A stretch of 41,329 bases of DNA from Fibrobacterales bacterium Fibro_02 (GCA_001603905.1 LVAE01000047.1:1-41329), one strand, 5' to 3'; counted from the stretch's first letter, positions 28,617-37,814 are shown. Program-made: numbers and translations. Notes: generated from the letters alone by a model not told the origin.

Positions 28617-29270
28617 ATGAAAAACGCCTTGCTGGTTCTGTCCGGCGGTATGGATAGCACGACCCTGCTCTATGACCGTGCTGACGAAATCGCCCTTGCT
28701 GTCTCGTTCGATTACGGAAGCAATCATAACGACTGTGAAATTCCCTTCGCTAAACTTCATTGCGAAAAACTTGGGATCCCGCACATCACTATTCCGCTCA
28801 AGTTTATGCACGATTATTTCAAGTCGTCGCTCCTGTCGGGGGCGGATGCGATTCCCGAAGGTACTTATGCCGATGAAAATATGAAGTCGACCGTGGTTCC
28901 TTTCCGTAACGGAATTATGCTTTCTGTGGCGGCGGGTCTTGCCGAAAGCCGTGATCTGACCAAGGTGATGATGGCGAACCATTTTGGTGACCATGCCATT
29001 TATCCCGACTGTCGCGAAGAGTTCGTCAAGAATATGTCGGCGGCGATTGCGGCGGGAACTTATGCTGGCATTACGATTGATGCTCCCTACACGAATATTT
29101 CGAAGGCTGATATTGCCCGCAGGGGTAAGATGCTCGGAATCGATTATGCTCAAACCTGGTCCTGCTACAAGGGCGGAAAAATTCACTGCGGAAAGTGCGC
29201 TACTTGCCTGGAACGCAAGGCTGCTCTTGCCGAAGCGGGTGTCGAAGATACGACGGAATACGAGGGGTAA
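28617..29270 (+). CDS. queC: 7-cyano-7-deazaguanine (preQ0) synthase
   Basis: 217 residues. ATP-dependent conversion of 7-carboxy-7-deazaguanine to preQ0 in queuosine biosynthesis. The PP-loop is VLSGGMDSTTLLY; the family segment VPFRNGIMLSVAAGLAE follows. Zinc ligands are seen in CYKGGKIHCGKCATCLERKAA. Start after AGGAG at 28607-28611. First of a queC-queD-queE run on the plus strand, so the whole route from GTP cyclohydrolase product to preQ0 is grouped here. A possible preQ1 riboswitch covers the start. Confidence 0.96.
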   Translation: MKNALLVLSGGMDSTTLLYDRADEIALAVSFDYGSNHNDCEIPFAKLHCEKLGIPHITIPLKFMHDYFKSSLLSGADAIPEGTYADENMKSTVVPFRNGIMLSVAAGLAESRDLTKVMMANHFGDHAIYPDCREEFVKNMSAAIAAGTYAGITIDAPYTNISKADIARRGKMLGIDYAQTWSCYKGGKIHCGKCATCLERKAALAEAGVEDTTEYEG

Positions 29271-29271
29271 T

Positions 29272-29601
29272 ATGTACAGAGTCATCAAGCGAATGGAAAT
29301 TTCGGGTGCGCACCGACTGAACCTCCCGTACGAAAGCAAGTGCCGCGGTCTTCATGGCCATAACTGGATCATCACGGTGTACTGCCAAAGTGAAACCCTC
29401 GACGAAAACGGTATGGTGGTCGATTTCTCGCACATCAAGGAGATCGTGAAGGGTCAGCTTGATCACAAGTTCCTGAACGATGTGATGGATGCAAATCCGA
29501 CTGCCGAAAACATAGCCCGCTGGATTTGCGGGCAGGTCCCGCACTGCTACAAGGTGCAGATTCAAGAAAGCGAAGGCAACCTGGTGGAATACGAAGTTTA
29601 G
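29272..29601 (+). CDS. queD: 6-carboxy-tetrahydropterin synthase
   Basis: 109 residues from ATG 29272, one base after the queC stop and preceded by GAGGGG; a longer frame upstream is a queC shadow. Converts dihydroneopterin triphosphate to 6-carboxytetrahydropterin. Zinc-binding His residues are visible in ISGAHRL and LHGHNW, and the catalytic Cys in SKCRGLHGH. VVDFSHIKEIV and LDHKFLND are typical of the QueD/PTPS family. The last residues IQESEGNLVEYEV complete the usual short form. Second gene of the queuosine run. Confidence 0.95.
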   Translation: MYRVIKRMEISGAHRLNLPYESKCRGLHGHNWIITVYCQSETLDENGMVVDFSHIKEIVKGQLDHKFLNDVMDANPTAENIARWICGQVPHCYKVQIQESEGNLVEYEV

Positions 29602-29625
29602 CTCGTAGCGGGAATTTTTCGGCAC

Positions 29626-30327
29626 ATGAAGGTCAATGAAATTTTCAAGAGCATCGAAGGCGAAGGGCTTAGAACGGGCCTGGCCGCTGTATTTGTGCGG
29701 CTCCACGGTTGCAATTTGCGTTGCAGTTATTGCGACACGATGTATGCTGTTGAAGGTGATGATTATAGACAAATGAATGTAGACGAGGTGGTCGCGGCAG
29801 TAGAATCCTATCGCGCTGAGTGTGGCGTTGATGCCGTGACGCTCACCGGTGGCGAACCGATGCTGCACGCAGAAGTCGATGACTTGCTGCGAGCCTTGAG
29901 CGAAAAGGGGTTCTTGGTCAATGTCGAAACCAATGGAACCGTACCGTGCAAGTGGCATTTTCCGGGGCTGTTTTACACGATGGACTGGAAGTGCGAAAGC
30001 AGCGGGATGTCTGCCAAGATGCGTATGGAAAATCTTGAAACGCTCGGTGCCGAAGACGTGCTCAAGTTTGTTGTCGGGAGTGTTGAAGACCTCGAAGAAA
30101 CGGCAAGGGTGGTTCGCGAACTGCACCAACGCAAGACCCATGGCTGCGTAGACGGAAAAACATCGAATACGATGCCGCATATCTTTGTCTCGCCGGTTTT
30201 TGGCAAGCTGGAATATGAAAAAATTGTAGAGTGGATGCTTTCTGAAAAGGTGATGGTTCAGAATAAAGCCCGTTTTCAGGTGCAACTACACAAGGTCATT
30301 TGGGATCCCGACATGCGCGGGGTGTGA
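29626..30327 (+). CDS. queE: 7-carboxy-7-deazaguanine synthase (radical SAM)
   Basis: 233 residues. Ring contraction of 6-carboxytetrahydropterin to 7-carboxy-7-deazaguanine. Substrate-binding start VNEIFKSIEGEGLRTG, then the radical-SAM cluster motif CNLRCSYCDT with C29, C33 and C36 (CX3CX2C, the commonest spacing), and the SAM-binding TLTGGEPMLH. QVQLHKVIWDPDMRGV at the end is family-like. 24 bases separate it from queD. No strong ribosome binding site is seen. Confidence 0.95.
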   Translation: MKVNEIFKSIEGEGLRTGLAAVFVRLHGCNLRCSYCDTMYAVEGDDYRQMNVDEVVAAVESYRAECGVDAVTLTGGEPMLHAEVDDLLRALSEKGFLVNVETNGTVPCKWHFPGLFYTMDWKCESSGMSAKMRMENLETLGAEDVLKFVVGSVEDLEETARVVRELHQRKTHGCVDGKTSNTMPHIFVSPVFGKLEYEKIVEWMLSEKVMVQNKARFQVQLHKVIWDPDMRGV

Positions 30328-30342
30328 TTGTATTAGAATTCT

Positions 30343-31386
30343 ATGAAAAAATCAATTATAATTTTGCTTGTTATTTTGCTTGCAATGGCAGCTTCGGCGG
30401 CTGTTAAGAAGAAACGTTTTGATATGGGTGGGGGAGATACTCCGACTGCGACGGAAGTGGTGGCGCCTGCTGAAGGTGCTTCTGCTGTGCCGGAGGCTGC
30501 CGCGGAACCTGCTGCGAAATCAGTGGCTGAGCCTGGAAAAACAGTGGCAAATTCGCGGTCTCTGTATACGGTGATTGCGGACGAGCAGAAGGTGCTTCGC
30601 GAAAAGTTGACGGCGGCGATTTCGGCGATGAAAAGGGGTGACTGGGATGCCATCTGGAAGTTCCTCGCGATCTGCCTTGTGTATGGTATGTTGCACGCGC
30701 TTGGCCCCGGACATGGAAAGTCAATTGTGGTAGGTTACTTTATAGCGCGTCGTGGTCGCTGGCGGCAGGGTGTGGCGCTTGGTGCGGGCATTACCGTGAC
30801 GCATACGATGAGTGCGGTCATCTTGTTGCTGATTCTGTATGCGATTTTCAAGGCGACCGTATTTACGGCGTTCGAGACGGGACGTATCGGAATCGAACGC
30901 GCGAGTTATGCGCTGATTATGCTCACGGGTGTGTTGCTTGTTGTACTTGCGCTTCGAGATGTATTTAAGTCGCGCAAGGGCTGTGGATGTTCCGCTCGGA
31001 TTGATGCTGCGCAAGATGGTGCGTGCGCGGAATCTGGCTCTGGAATTGCGCTTCCGCCGATTGCCCGCTGGCGCGAAATCTTGGGCGTTGCCGCCGTTAC
31101 GGGAATTGTGCCTTGCCCGGCTGTGGCGCTGATTGTACTTTTCTGCCTGCTGAATTCGATGGTGGCGCTTTCGCTCCTGGGGGCGCTTGTCATTTGCATC
31201 GGCATGACGATTACGAATGTGGCCTTCGGTATTGCGGCCGTGGCATTCCGCAAGGGAATTGACAAGGGAAGTGCCCATACCCGTATCGCAACAAAAATAT
31301 ACACCGTCGCGACTCTCGCAGGCGGTGTTATAATCTTTATTTCGGGACTGCTGCTGTTTACGAATCAGTTCGCGGGCCGCGTATAA
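30343..31386 (+). CDS. NicO/RcnA-type nickel-cobalt transporter family protein
   Basis: 347 residues. An N-terminal signal-like segment (IIILLVILLAMAASAA) is followed by an Ala/Pro/Glu-rich periplasmic stretch to ~75. The membrane part starts near residue 105 and holds the family motifs MLHALGPGHGKSIVVGYF, GAGITVTHTMSAVIL and VTGIVPCPAVALIV. About six hydrophobic segments are visible; a cytoplasmic loop near 205-235 is Cys-rich (KGCGC). Members move Ni or Co, mostly outward. It begins 15 bases after queE, so it may be co-transcribed, although no functional link is known. Substrate is not settled by sequence. Confidence 0.82.
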   Translation: MKKSIIILLVILLAMAASAAVKKKRFDMGGGDTPTATEVVAPAEGASAVPEAAAEPAAKSVAEPGKTVANSRSLYTVIADEQKVLREKLTAAISAMKRGDWDAIWKFLAICLVYGMLHALGPGHGKSIVVGYFIARRGRWRQGVALGAGITVTHTMSAVILLLILYAIFKATVFTAFETGRIGIERASYALIMLTGVLLVVLALRDVFKSRKGCGCSARIDAAQDGACAESGSGIALPPIARWREILGVAAVTGIVPCPAVALIVLFCLLNSMVALSLLGALVICIGMTITNVAFGIAAVAFRKGIDKGSAHTRIATKIYTVATLAGGVIIFISGLLLFTNQFAGRV

Positions 31387-31397
31387 TAAGCGCAGCC

Positions 31398-31793
31398 TTA
31401 TTCCGCGCTTTCCATCTCGTTAATCAGCTGGATATTGTACAGTTTTTGCACCTGTAAAATATCGAGGATGACGGCGATACGTTCGTAAGTTGTTCCCTTG
31501 TCGATCTTGATGGCGACAGGGGATTTCTTGTTCTGCACCGTTGCTGCCTTTTCGCGGAGTTCGTCGGGGGTTCCGCGCTGGCCGTTAAAGGCGAGTTCCG
31601 TTTCGGAAAGTTCGATGTACAGGCCCTCGGGCGTGTCGCGCTTGGTTTCGGTCTGTGTTTCGGGTAGAATCAGCTTGAGTACCGATTCGTCTTGTTTGAA
31701 CACCGATGTCACCAGGAAAAACACTAGCAGCAAGAAGACGCAGTCAATCAGCGGCGTCATGTCGGGGCGGATTCGGCGGGTGCGCTTGGCCAT
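31398..31793 (-). CDS. exbD: Biopolymer transport protein ExbD
   Basis: 131 residues. One N-terminal membrane helix, DMTPLIDCVFLLLVFFLVTS, carries the conserved proton-carrying Asp (D17). The rest is a periplasmic domain with a typical VAIKIDKGTTYERIAVILD segment. With ExbB it forms the proton-driven motor that energises TonB. TolR is a related alternative, but the adjacent tonB gene favours ExbD. Starts immediately after the exbB stop (TAAATG). Last gene of the minus-strand envelope operon. Confidence 0.93.
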   Translation of the reverse strand: MAKRTRRIRPDMTPLIDCVFLLLVFFLVTSVFKQDESVLKLILPETQTETKRDTPEGLYIELSETELAFNGQRGTPDELREKAATVQNKKSPVAIKIDKGTTYERIAVILDILQVQKLYNIQLINEMESAE

Positions 31794-32375
31794 TTATGCA
31801 TCCTCGTTTGCGGAATCGGCGCTTTGAGAACGAATGTGGTCCTTTTCCTTGAGAATGCGGCCCAGCTGCAAAAGCACATCGTTTTCAACGTTGTCCTGTT
31901 CCGATTCCATGCTTGCGTTCAGGTAGTTGAATGCGATCACATGCGGAATGGCAACCACGAGGCCAATCACCGTCGTAATGAGGGCGAGCTTGATGCCCGT
32001 GGCGAATGCGCCTGCGTCTGAAAGACCCGAAACGGCGATAACGCTGAAGGCGTTGAAAATGCCGAATACCGTACCCAAAAGGCCGAGCAGCGGAGAAATG
32101 CTTGCGATGTTTTCAATGGTGGTCATGCCCTTTTGTAGCGGAGAAAAGGCAAGCGCGATTTCGGTGCGGATGCTTTCCATAATGATGTGGTGATCGGTAT
32201 TGTGGCTCACCACGCGATGCAGAATTTTGGACGGAAGGCGCTTGCGGATGCTCCTGTTAAAGAGAATCAGCGAGATGATTTTCCATACGATGATGGAATA
32301 GCCGACGAAGTTCATCGCCACGAGAACGTAGGCGATAACGCCGCCCTGTTGAATAAAGTCTAAGATGTAGTTCAT
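31794..32375 (-). CDS. exbB: Biopolymer transport protein ExbB (MotA/TolQ/ExbB family)
   Basis: 193 residues with three membrane helices: around residues 10-35, then two after the conserved ENIASISPLLGLLGTVFGIFNAF, including KLALITTVIGLVVAIPHVIAFNYL. This is the standard ExbB/TolQ layout. Forms the pentameric stator of the TonB motor. 40 bases separate it from tonB; that gap is filled almost entirely by a dispersed palindromic repeat (32382-32410). No clear Shine-Dalgarno close to the ATG. Confidence 0.93.
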   Translation of the reverse strand: MNYILDFIQQGGVIAYVLVAMNFVGYSIIVWKIISLILFNRSIRKRLPSKILHRVVSHNTDHHIIMESIRTEIALAFSPLQKGMTTIENIASISPLLGLLGTVFGIFNAFSVIAVSGLSDAGAFATGIKLALITTVIGLVVAIPHVIAFNYLNASMESEQDNVENDVLLQLGRILKEKDHIRSQSADSANEDA

Positions 32376-32381
32376 GTTTAT

Positions 32382-32410
32382 GTCATTCCGGCCTCCGAGC
32401 CGGAATCTCC
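32382..32410. repeat. Dispersed palindromic repeat copy 4, between tonB and exbB
   Basis: GTC, then arms ATTCCGGC (32385-32392) and GCCGGAAT (32399-32406), then CTCC. Confidence 0.75.
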
Positions 32411-32414
32411 TTTA

Positions 32415-33128
32415 TTAGTGAAGGTTATACTTGATTGGAATCTCCATTTTCCAGGTGTCCTTGCCAAGTACAGCTGGAATCGGATCAAACTTTGGTACGG
32501 CCTGCACGGCGGCAAGCGCACTTTCGTTCAGCGAAGAATACGGACACGGCTTTGATACGGTTGCTCCGCTGATGCTTCCGTCCTTTGCGACAGTGAACTG
32601 CACACGTACGGTTCCTTCTTGCTTTAAGCGGCGTGCCGTAGCGGGGTAGTCCTTTTGCTTTTCGAACGCCTTGGAAAGCCTGATAAGGTAGGCTTTCGTC
32701 ACCTTCATCAGCGAATCCTTCGAAGGCTTCGGCGGAGGAGGAGGTGGTGGCGGGGGCGGTGCCACGGGTTCTGCAGGAGCTTCTACGACGGGTGCCGCGT
32801 CCGTAACTACAATCGGTTCCGGCTCTGGCTCCGGCTCGGGTTCCGGCACGGTATCTTGCACGATGTTTGGGATAATCTTGGCGCGAACCACCTTCTTCAC
32901 GATTTTCTTGACTTCAGGCGGGGGCGGAGGCGGTTGCAAGAGCAAGCGCTCCACATGAATCACCTCGGCGTCTTCGCGAGTGGTAACCACCTGCGTCCGC
33001 TTCAAGAATCCCCAGGCGTAAAAGCCCGCATGCAGCAAGACGGCAACAACAATGCCAACGCAAAATACGCGCCGCATCGTGAATGCGGAATAAGGGTTGC
33101 GGGTTTCTGTTTCTATTTCAAAATTCAT
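32415..33128 (-). CDS. tonB: TonB family energy transducer
   Basis: 237 residues. A short cytoplasmic start, one membrane helix (VFCVGIVVAVLLHAGFYAWGF), then a long periplasmic Pro-rich arm with runs of PPPPPP, a Glu-Pro repeat and a second run of ten prolines. The C-terminal ~85 residues are the TonB_C fold: YPATARRLKQEGTVRVQFTV, GSISGATVSKPCPYSSLNESAL, and VPKFDPIP. It transmits motor force to outer-membrane partners. Located between a beta-barrel gene and exbB-exbD. Confidence 0.94.
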   Translation of the reverse strand: MNFEIETETRNPYSAFTMRRVFCVGIVVAVLLHAGFYAWGFLKRTQVVTTREDAEVIHVERLLLQPPPPPPEVKKIVKKVVRAKIIPNIVQDTVPEPEPEPEPEPIVVTDAAPVVEAPAEPVAPPPPPPPPPPKPSKDSLMKVTKAYLIRLSKAFEKQKDYPATARRLKQEGTVRVQFTVAKDGSISGATVSKPCPYSSLNESALAAVQAVPKFDPIPAVLGKDTWKMEIPIKYNLH

Positions 33129-33137
33129 TAGATCTTA

Positions 33138-34352
33138 TTAGAAGTAGTACTTCGCTTTCGCCCAGATTTCGCGGTTCTTGTCGTAGCCTGCGAGTTGTCC
33201 GCGTTTGCCGCCGAAGTGGTCGTAGCCGAGCGAAATCATTACCTGGTCGGTGACGGAGTAATCGCCCGAAACGCGTGCATAATAGGCAAGGTTGTCTATA
33301 TCGAACATGCCGTAGAGCGAAAGCTTGAGCGTGTTGTTCAGCAGTTCCTTTGAAATGCGGAAGGTCATTTCGGAGGAATTCTTTTCGACTGCCAAGTTGT
33401 GCGAATAGTCGGCAATGTACTTGTGCAAATACTGCACCATGAAAGTCCAGTTGTTGCCTGCGTACCAGTCGATTCCACCGAGCGCATTGAACGTGTTCTT
33501 GCGGGCGTAATCGAGGCTGTTGGCGTAACCGAGTGCTTCGCCAAAGTATTCTGCGATTTCGGCACGCAGCACGAATTCGCCGATAGGCATCGACATGTCG
33601 CCACCGATCATCGTCATCGCTTCATGAATGCCGTGAATGACGACAGAATCCATGCTGACGGGTTCTACGACGGAAACGGGCGACTGGTTGTGCGTATGGA
33701 GCGCCGAGATAGAGAAGTCCAGATTCGAGAGGAAGAACGAAACTCGCGTTCCGAAGTCTCCGTTCTTGAATCTTGCCTCAGGGCCTTCTGGAAAATCGAG
33801 ACCCGCTTTCTCGGGCAGATTCGGACGCCAGGGGTTGTCTTCGCCGAGAGGCATCTGGAAGTATCGCGGTACGGGCACGTAAACGATTTCGGCATTCGCG
33901 CGTTCGCCGGGGTATTTGATGCGGAAACCGTCAACGGCCATGCGCATGTCGTCGTAATCGCTGGACATGAATTCGGTGTAATCTACAGGCGAAATCAGGT
34001 CGGTAACGCGGAGTCCGTCGGCAACGCCCCACACCACAATTTGGCGGCCCGCCTTGAATTCCACGAGGTCATTCTGGTAGTTAAAATACGCCTCTTGCAG
34101 CTGGATTCCGGTGCGGTCATCGAGAATGCTATTATGCACGCCATTTAGGCTTGTGAACAAGTAGGCGTTCTCGTAATCCACGCGGAGTTCAGCACGCAGG
34201 CGCGTCCGCGACGTGGTAAAATCGTGCGGATGCTGCGTCTGCACGGCGTGATACGTATCCACAAACCCGTTGAATTGAAACGGGCTTTCTTGGGCGAAGG
34301 CTGCGATAGCGGCCGCCGCCAATAACAATGCTGCTAGAGATTGCTTCGTCAC
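33138..34352 (-). CDS. Outer-membrane beta-barrel protein of an RND/LolA-like cluster
   Basis: 404 residues from the GTG at 34352, which follows AAGGAG by seven bases and opens a signal peptide (LAALLLAAAAIAAFAQ); a longer frame from 34451 would translate two dispersed repeats and is rejected. The mature part has many alternating strands rich in Tyr/Phe (TRLRAELRVDYENAYLFTSL, FEFKAGRQIVVWGVADGLRV-like segment) and ends WAKAKYYF, the terminal Phe of outer-membrane barrels. GRQxVxWG resembles the DUF1302-type barrels found beside RND pumps. Not a TonB-dependent receptor: no plug domain is seen. Ligand unknown. Confidence 0.75.
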   Translation of the reverse strand: MTKQSLAALLLAAAAIAAFAQESPFQFNGFVDTYHAVQTQHPHDFTTSRTRLRAELRVDYENAYLFTSLNGVHNSILDDRTGIQLQEAYFNYQNDLVEFKAGRQIVVWGVADGLRVTDLISPVDYTEFMSSDYDDMRMAVDGFRIKYPGERANAEIVYVPVPRYFQMPLGEDNPWRPNLPEKAGLDFPEGPEARFKNGDFGTRVSFFLSNLDFSISALHTHNQSPVSVVEPVSMDSVVIHGIHEAMTMIGGDMSMPIGEFVLRAEIAEYFGEALGYANSLDYARKNTFNALGGIDWYAGNNWTFMVQYLHKYIADYSHNLAVEKNSSEMTFRISKELLNNTLKLSLYGMFDIDNLAYYARVSGDYSVTDQVMISLGYDHFGGKRGQLAGYDKNREIWAKAKYYF

Positions 34353-34370
34353 TTTATTTCTCCTTAATTT

Positions 34371-34398
34371 GTCATTCCCGACTTGGTCGGGAATCTCC
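34371..34398. repeat. Dispersed palindromic repeat copy 5
   Basis: GTC, then arms ATTCCCGAC (34374-34382) and GTCGGGAAT (34386-34394) around TTG, then CTCC. Lies just upstream of the barrel gene's ribosome binding site. Confidence 0.8.
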
Positions 34399-34427
34399 TT
34401 TTCTACTAAAAAAATGTTTTGTAAAGG

Positions 34428-34454
34428 GGAGATGCCCGCCTTCGCGGGCATGAC
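34428..34454. repeat. Dispersed palindromic repeat copy 6, inverted to copy 5
   Basis: GGAG, arms ATGCCCGC (34432-34439) and GCGGGCAT (34445-34452), then GAC. Opposite orientation to copy 5, thirty bases away, and the closest relative of the trpCF copy at 9182-9208. Confidence 0.8.
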
Positions 34455-34472
34455 AAAAGTGGGGATAGTTCC

Positions 34473-35255
34473 TTATAAACCTCTTTCCAAGCGCGGCACG
34501 GTGAATGTCTTTGCGTCCAGCGGAATGTTGAACTTGATGTCGCCGAATTCAAGGAGCGTCTTGTGGTTGGTCTGCACGTTTTCCATGCTCATCTTGGCGA
34601 TAGACCAGAATCCATCTACCTGAACGACGTTTTCGACTTTCAGCGAGCGGTGCAGTTTGCCAAGCTTGTCGTAGTATTCCACCTTGGCGGCAATCAGGCA
34701 GTCCTTGCGAATCCAGGAGATTTTCTTCGAGAAAATTTCGTCGCCCTTTTTCGGCACGGATTCAACCACCCAGCAATCGATTCCGTCCACCATTTCTTCG
34801 CGGAGGAGCTTGTGCGTGTCTTCGTCGATGTTGCGCTGGCCCACATCGTCGTAAGTGAAGTCGGAACCCATGAAGTAATCCGTCTTGGAACTCTTTCCGC
34901 TAATGCGGCGCGTCTTTTTCATGGCGGGCAGGTAAAGCCACTTGTCATCATCCTTGTTGATGTCGTCGTAATCGACCGTCAGGAATCCCGTGCCTTTCAC
35001 GTCGTTGGGGTAGCGGAAGAACATGATCTGCTTGGTATCTTTGCCCTCGTCCATTGCAAACGAGGTAATCTTGCGTTCGCGCTTGGCTCCGCTCTTGTTG
35101 ATGAGAGTCATCGAGAGTTCGGAACTGCGGGTGTCGCCATCGGGGCGGTCATGTACCTTCTGTACAATGTCTCGACCGGTCAATGTTTCTGCGCTCACCA
35201 TGGCGCTCAAGGCGACAATAATTGTCGCGGCTGTTTTTGCAATTTTCATCGTCAT
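34473..35255 (-). CDS. Outer-membrane lipoprotein-sorting (LolA-like) periplasmic protein
   Basis: 260 residues, starting at 35255 after AGGAGAAAATC. Signal peptide [22 protein letters not shown]. The mature protein has the family features of PF17131-type proteins: [82 protein letters not shown], and VVESVPKK. These share the LolA/LolB fold, a half-barrel that carries a lipid tail. Positioned nine bases after an RND/MMPL exporter, it probably receives or delivers a lipid or hydrophobic cargo in the periplasm. Cargo unknown. Confidence 0.87.
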   Translation of the reverse strand: MTMKIAKTAATIIVALSAMVSAETLTGRDIVQKVHDRPDGDTRSSELSMTLINKSGAKRERKITSFAMDEGKDTKQIMFFRYPNDVKGTGFLTVDYDDINKDDDKWLYLPAMKKTRRISGKSSKTDYFMGSDFTYDDVGQRNIDEDTHKLLREEMVDGIDCWVVESVPKKGDEIFSKKISWIRKDCLIAAKVEYYDKLGKLHRSLKVENVVQVDGFWSIAKMSMENVQTNHKTLLEFGDIKFNIPLDAKTFTVPRLERGL

Positions 35256-35264
35256 GATTTTCTC

Positions 35265-37640
35265 CTATTTTCCAAAAATCTTGAATTTCTTGATCAAAAG
35301 CGGTGTCACGAACAGGTCGGCGAGCAATGCCGAGACAAGGCCGATAAACACCACGAAACCGAAGTTGAACATCTGCGTTGCCTTCGAGGTGGTAAAGCCG
35401 GCGAAGGTTGCCACCATGATGATGGTGGTCATCACGAGCGCGGGGCCTGCCGTGCGGAATACGTTGAGAATGGACTCGCGGTAATCGCGGGTGCGGTCAA
35501 ATTCTACATGCCCGTGGTTGATAAAGTGAATCGTGTCATCCACCGAGAGGCCGATAATCATCGGGATGAGCGTCGCCGTCATCATGTCAAGCGGAATGTC
35601 CGTGAGTCCAAGGTAGCCGCCCACGAAAATGCCCGGCGCAATGTTCGGAATCATGCCGATAAGGCCCGTGCGGATGCTACCGAAGACAATCATCAAAAGG
35701 ACAGCCACGATGACCACGGAAATCAGGAATGATGTCATCTGGCCCACTTCCAGGTACTGCTGCATGGCGGTGAACTGCGGCAAGTTTCCTACGGCAGTCA
35801 CCTTTGCGTCCGGGTAAAGCTTGCGTGCAAAATTCTGCAAGTCCTCGATTTCCTTCTGGAGTTCGTTGGAGTTGTAGCTCGAAATTTCAATCATCAGGCG
35901 GAGCTTCTTGTAATCGTAATCCATCCAGTAGCTTGCTTCGCTGCCGCCCGCGTTTTCGTAGAGCAAAAGCAGTTGCGCGACTTCTTCTTCCGTTTCGGGA
36001 ATGGCGTATTTTTCCTGACGGTTTTCGTTCAGCGTGCGGTCCAAATCCTTGACGATGTCAAGAATGGAGGTGGAACGCTTGGTGAGCGGGTACTTGCCTG
36101 CATGATCCTGCAACTGTTCGAGCTTTTTCAGATTCTCGACTTCCTTGGCCTTGTCGTTTGTACCAAAATCAATCACCAAGTCGTAAGAGTAGAAGCTTCC
36201 GATTTCGGATTCTGCCACGTAGAGCATCTTGTTCACGTATTCGACTTTGCGGCCCATGGTGCGTTCCACGTCAAAGGCGGGTTCTATCTTGGTGAGCCCG
36301 TAAATCGAAATTGCAGTAATGATGGCAAATACGATGGCAATCGGCTTGCCGTGTCCGAGAACGAACTTGCCGATAGAATCGAGAATGATTCCCATGCGCG
36401 TATCGCCGCGTTCAAGCACCTTGGCGTTCGGCTTCTTGTCTTTACCGAAACTCAAGAGAATCGGCGAAACCGTCAGTGCTACGAGAAGGATAAACGCAAT
36501 CGCAATCGACGAGAGAATGCCCACGGAACGGATCGGCTTGAGCATCACGGACAGGAACGAGAGCAATGCCACGATGGTGGTAAGGCCGGAGAAGAGCACC
36601 GACCAGCCTGTTTCACGCATGGCATAAAGTACCGATTCCTTGCGTTTACCCGTAAGCATCATGTTCTTGCGGAAGAACGAATTGATGTGAATGTTGTATG
36701 CAATCGATACGGCGAAGGCCAAGATCACGGGCACCATGATGTTAGTCACGTCCATATAAAGCCCAAGGTAACCCACCAGGCCGAATGTCATAATGACGCC
36801 TGCAAAAGTCGTAATCAGCGGAGAGACAATTCCGCGGAGCGAACGCGTCACGAGGAACATCACGATGATGGCGCAGAGAATCGTCATGATGAAAATGCGG
36901 CCCATTTCCTGACCGATGTAGGTCATTTTCTCGAAGCTCAAGTAAGGCATGCCTGTCGCGCGCGGGTTCAGCGGTGCGTACTTTTCCTTCGCGATGATTG
37001 CGGCCGTTTCGCGGCCCGTTTTCATGTCGGGCGCTTCTGCCTTCACGCCCTTCGCTTCGCCTTCGGCCTTCCACACGGAATCTTCGGGGAAGGGGCGCAG
37101 CTTGATGTTGATGAAGGCCTGCTTGCGGTCCGTCGAAATCAGCTTCTTTGCAAGTTCCGGCTTGTCGGCCAGTCGCTTCTCGATTTCTGCAATGCCCGCC
37201 TCGTCCGTCGGAATTTCTTCGGGCACAATCTGCGTGATTTCCATGCCATCTTCGGTGCCGAGCATGTATTCCAAATCGACAATCGAAGTCGCCTTGCCGT
37301 CGGAATACGAAAGGCTGTCGCGCAGTTCGTTCGAAAGCTCGCGCAAAAGCTTCAGGTTGTCCGGCGTCAAGATGGAATGGTCGCTTTCGACTAGCACGCC
37401 CACGAAGTAGTCGTTACCGAAGGTTTCCTTGAACTTGTCTGTTTCGACAAGCATCGGGTCGCCCTCGATAAAGTAGCTGTCCCACGAGGCCTCGACGTAG
37501 ATTTTTTTCATGCCCACGACCGAAACCGCGAGCAAAACGACAAACGCCACCAGCATAATGGCGCGGTGTGCGAGCAAAAATTCGCCAAAACGGCCGAATC
37601 GCTCGTTGATTCCTTCGATGTTAATCTTTGGAAGGCTCAT
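35265..37640 (-). CDS. RND-superfamily (MMPL-type) exporter
   Basis: 791 residues, about twelve membrane segments in two similar halves. One helix near residue 25-45, a periplasmic domain of ~180 residues, then five helices (from IFIMTILCAIIVMFLVTRSL), repeated with a helix near 430 and a final bundle (FLISVVIVAVLLMIVFGSIRTGLIGMIPNIAP ... IGLSVDDTIHFINHGH). The DDTIHF segment is a hallmark of MMPL/patched-like proteins. They extrude lipids or hydrophobic compounds by proton motive force. First gene of the six-gene minus-strand run. Confidence 0.9.
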   Translation of the reverse strand: MSLPKINIEGINERFGRFGEFLLAHRAIMLVAFVVLLAVSVVGMKKIYVEASWDSYFIEGDPMLVETDKFKETFGNDYFVGVLVESDHSILTPDNLKLLRELSNELRDSLSYSDGKATSIVDLEYMLGTEDGMEITQIVPEEIPTDEAGIAEIEKRLADKPELAKKLISTDRKQAFINIKLRPFPEDSVWKAEGEAKGVKAEAPDMKTGRETAAIIAKEKYAPLNPRATGMPYLSFEKMTYIGQEMGRIFIMTILCAIIVMFLVTRSLRGIVSPLITTFAGVIMTFGLVGYLGLYMDVTNIMVPVILAFAVSIAYNIHINSFFRKNMMLTGKRKESVLYAMRETGWSVLFSGLTTIVALLSFLSVMLKPIRSVGILSSIAIAFILLVALTVSPILLSFGKDKKPNAKVLERGDTRMGIILDSIGKFVLGHGKPIAIVFAIITAISIYGLTKIEPAFDVERTMGRKVEYVNKMLYVAESEIGSFYSYDLVIDFGTNDKAKEVENLKKLEQLQDHAGKYPLTKRSTSILDIVKDLDRTLNENRQEKYAIPETEEEVAQLLLLYENAGGSEASYWMDYDYKKLRLMIEISSYNSNELQKEIEDLQNFARKLYPDAKVTAVGNLPQFTAMQQYLEVGQMTSFLISVVIVAVLLMIVFGSIRTGLIGMIPNIAPGIFVGGYLGLTDIPLDMMTATLIPMIIGLSVDDTIHFINHGHVEFDRTRDYRESILNVFRTAGPALVMTTIIMVATFAGFTTSKATQMFNFGFVVFIGLVSALLADLFVTPLLIKKFKIFGK

Positions 37641-37779
37641 TGTATCCTCTTTTTTTGCGGAGCAAAAAGTAGAGAGATGAGCCTAAAAATTCTACTCCAA
37701 ATGGTTTTGTGCAAAACCGAATGGGTTAAAGGAGAAAACTCCTTACAGTTTTTTTTACAATCTTTTTACAAACAAACCC
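37641..37779. other. Intergenic stretch before the Rpn gene
   Basis: T-rich with no gene. It must hold the minus-strand promoter of the six-gene envelope operon, but no clear match stands out. Confidence 0.4.
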
Positions 37780-37807
37780 TTGCCGAATTACAGGGGTATT
37801 CTATATT
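37780..37807 (+). promoter_or_regulatory. Promoter of the Rpn-type nuclease gene
   Basis: CCC then TTGCCG (37780-37785), 16-base spacer, TATATT (37802-37807). Predicted start at about 37814, next to a mini-ORF ATG at 37815. Confidence 0.6.
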
Positions 37808-37814
37808 CACGCCG

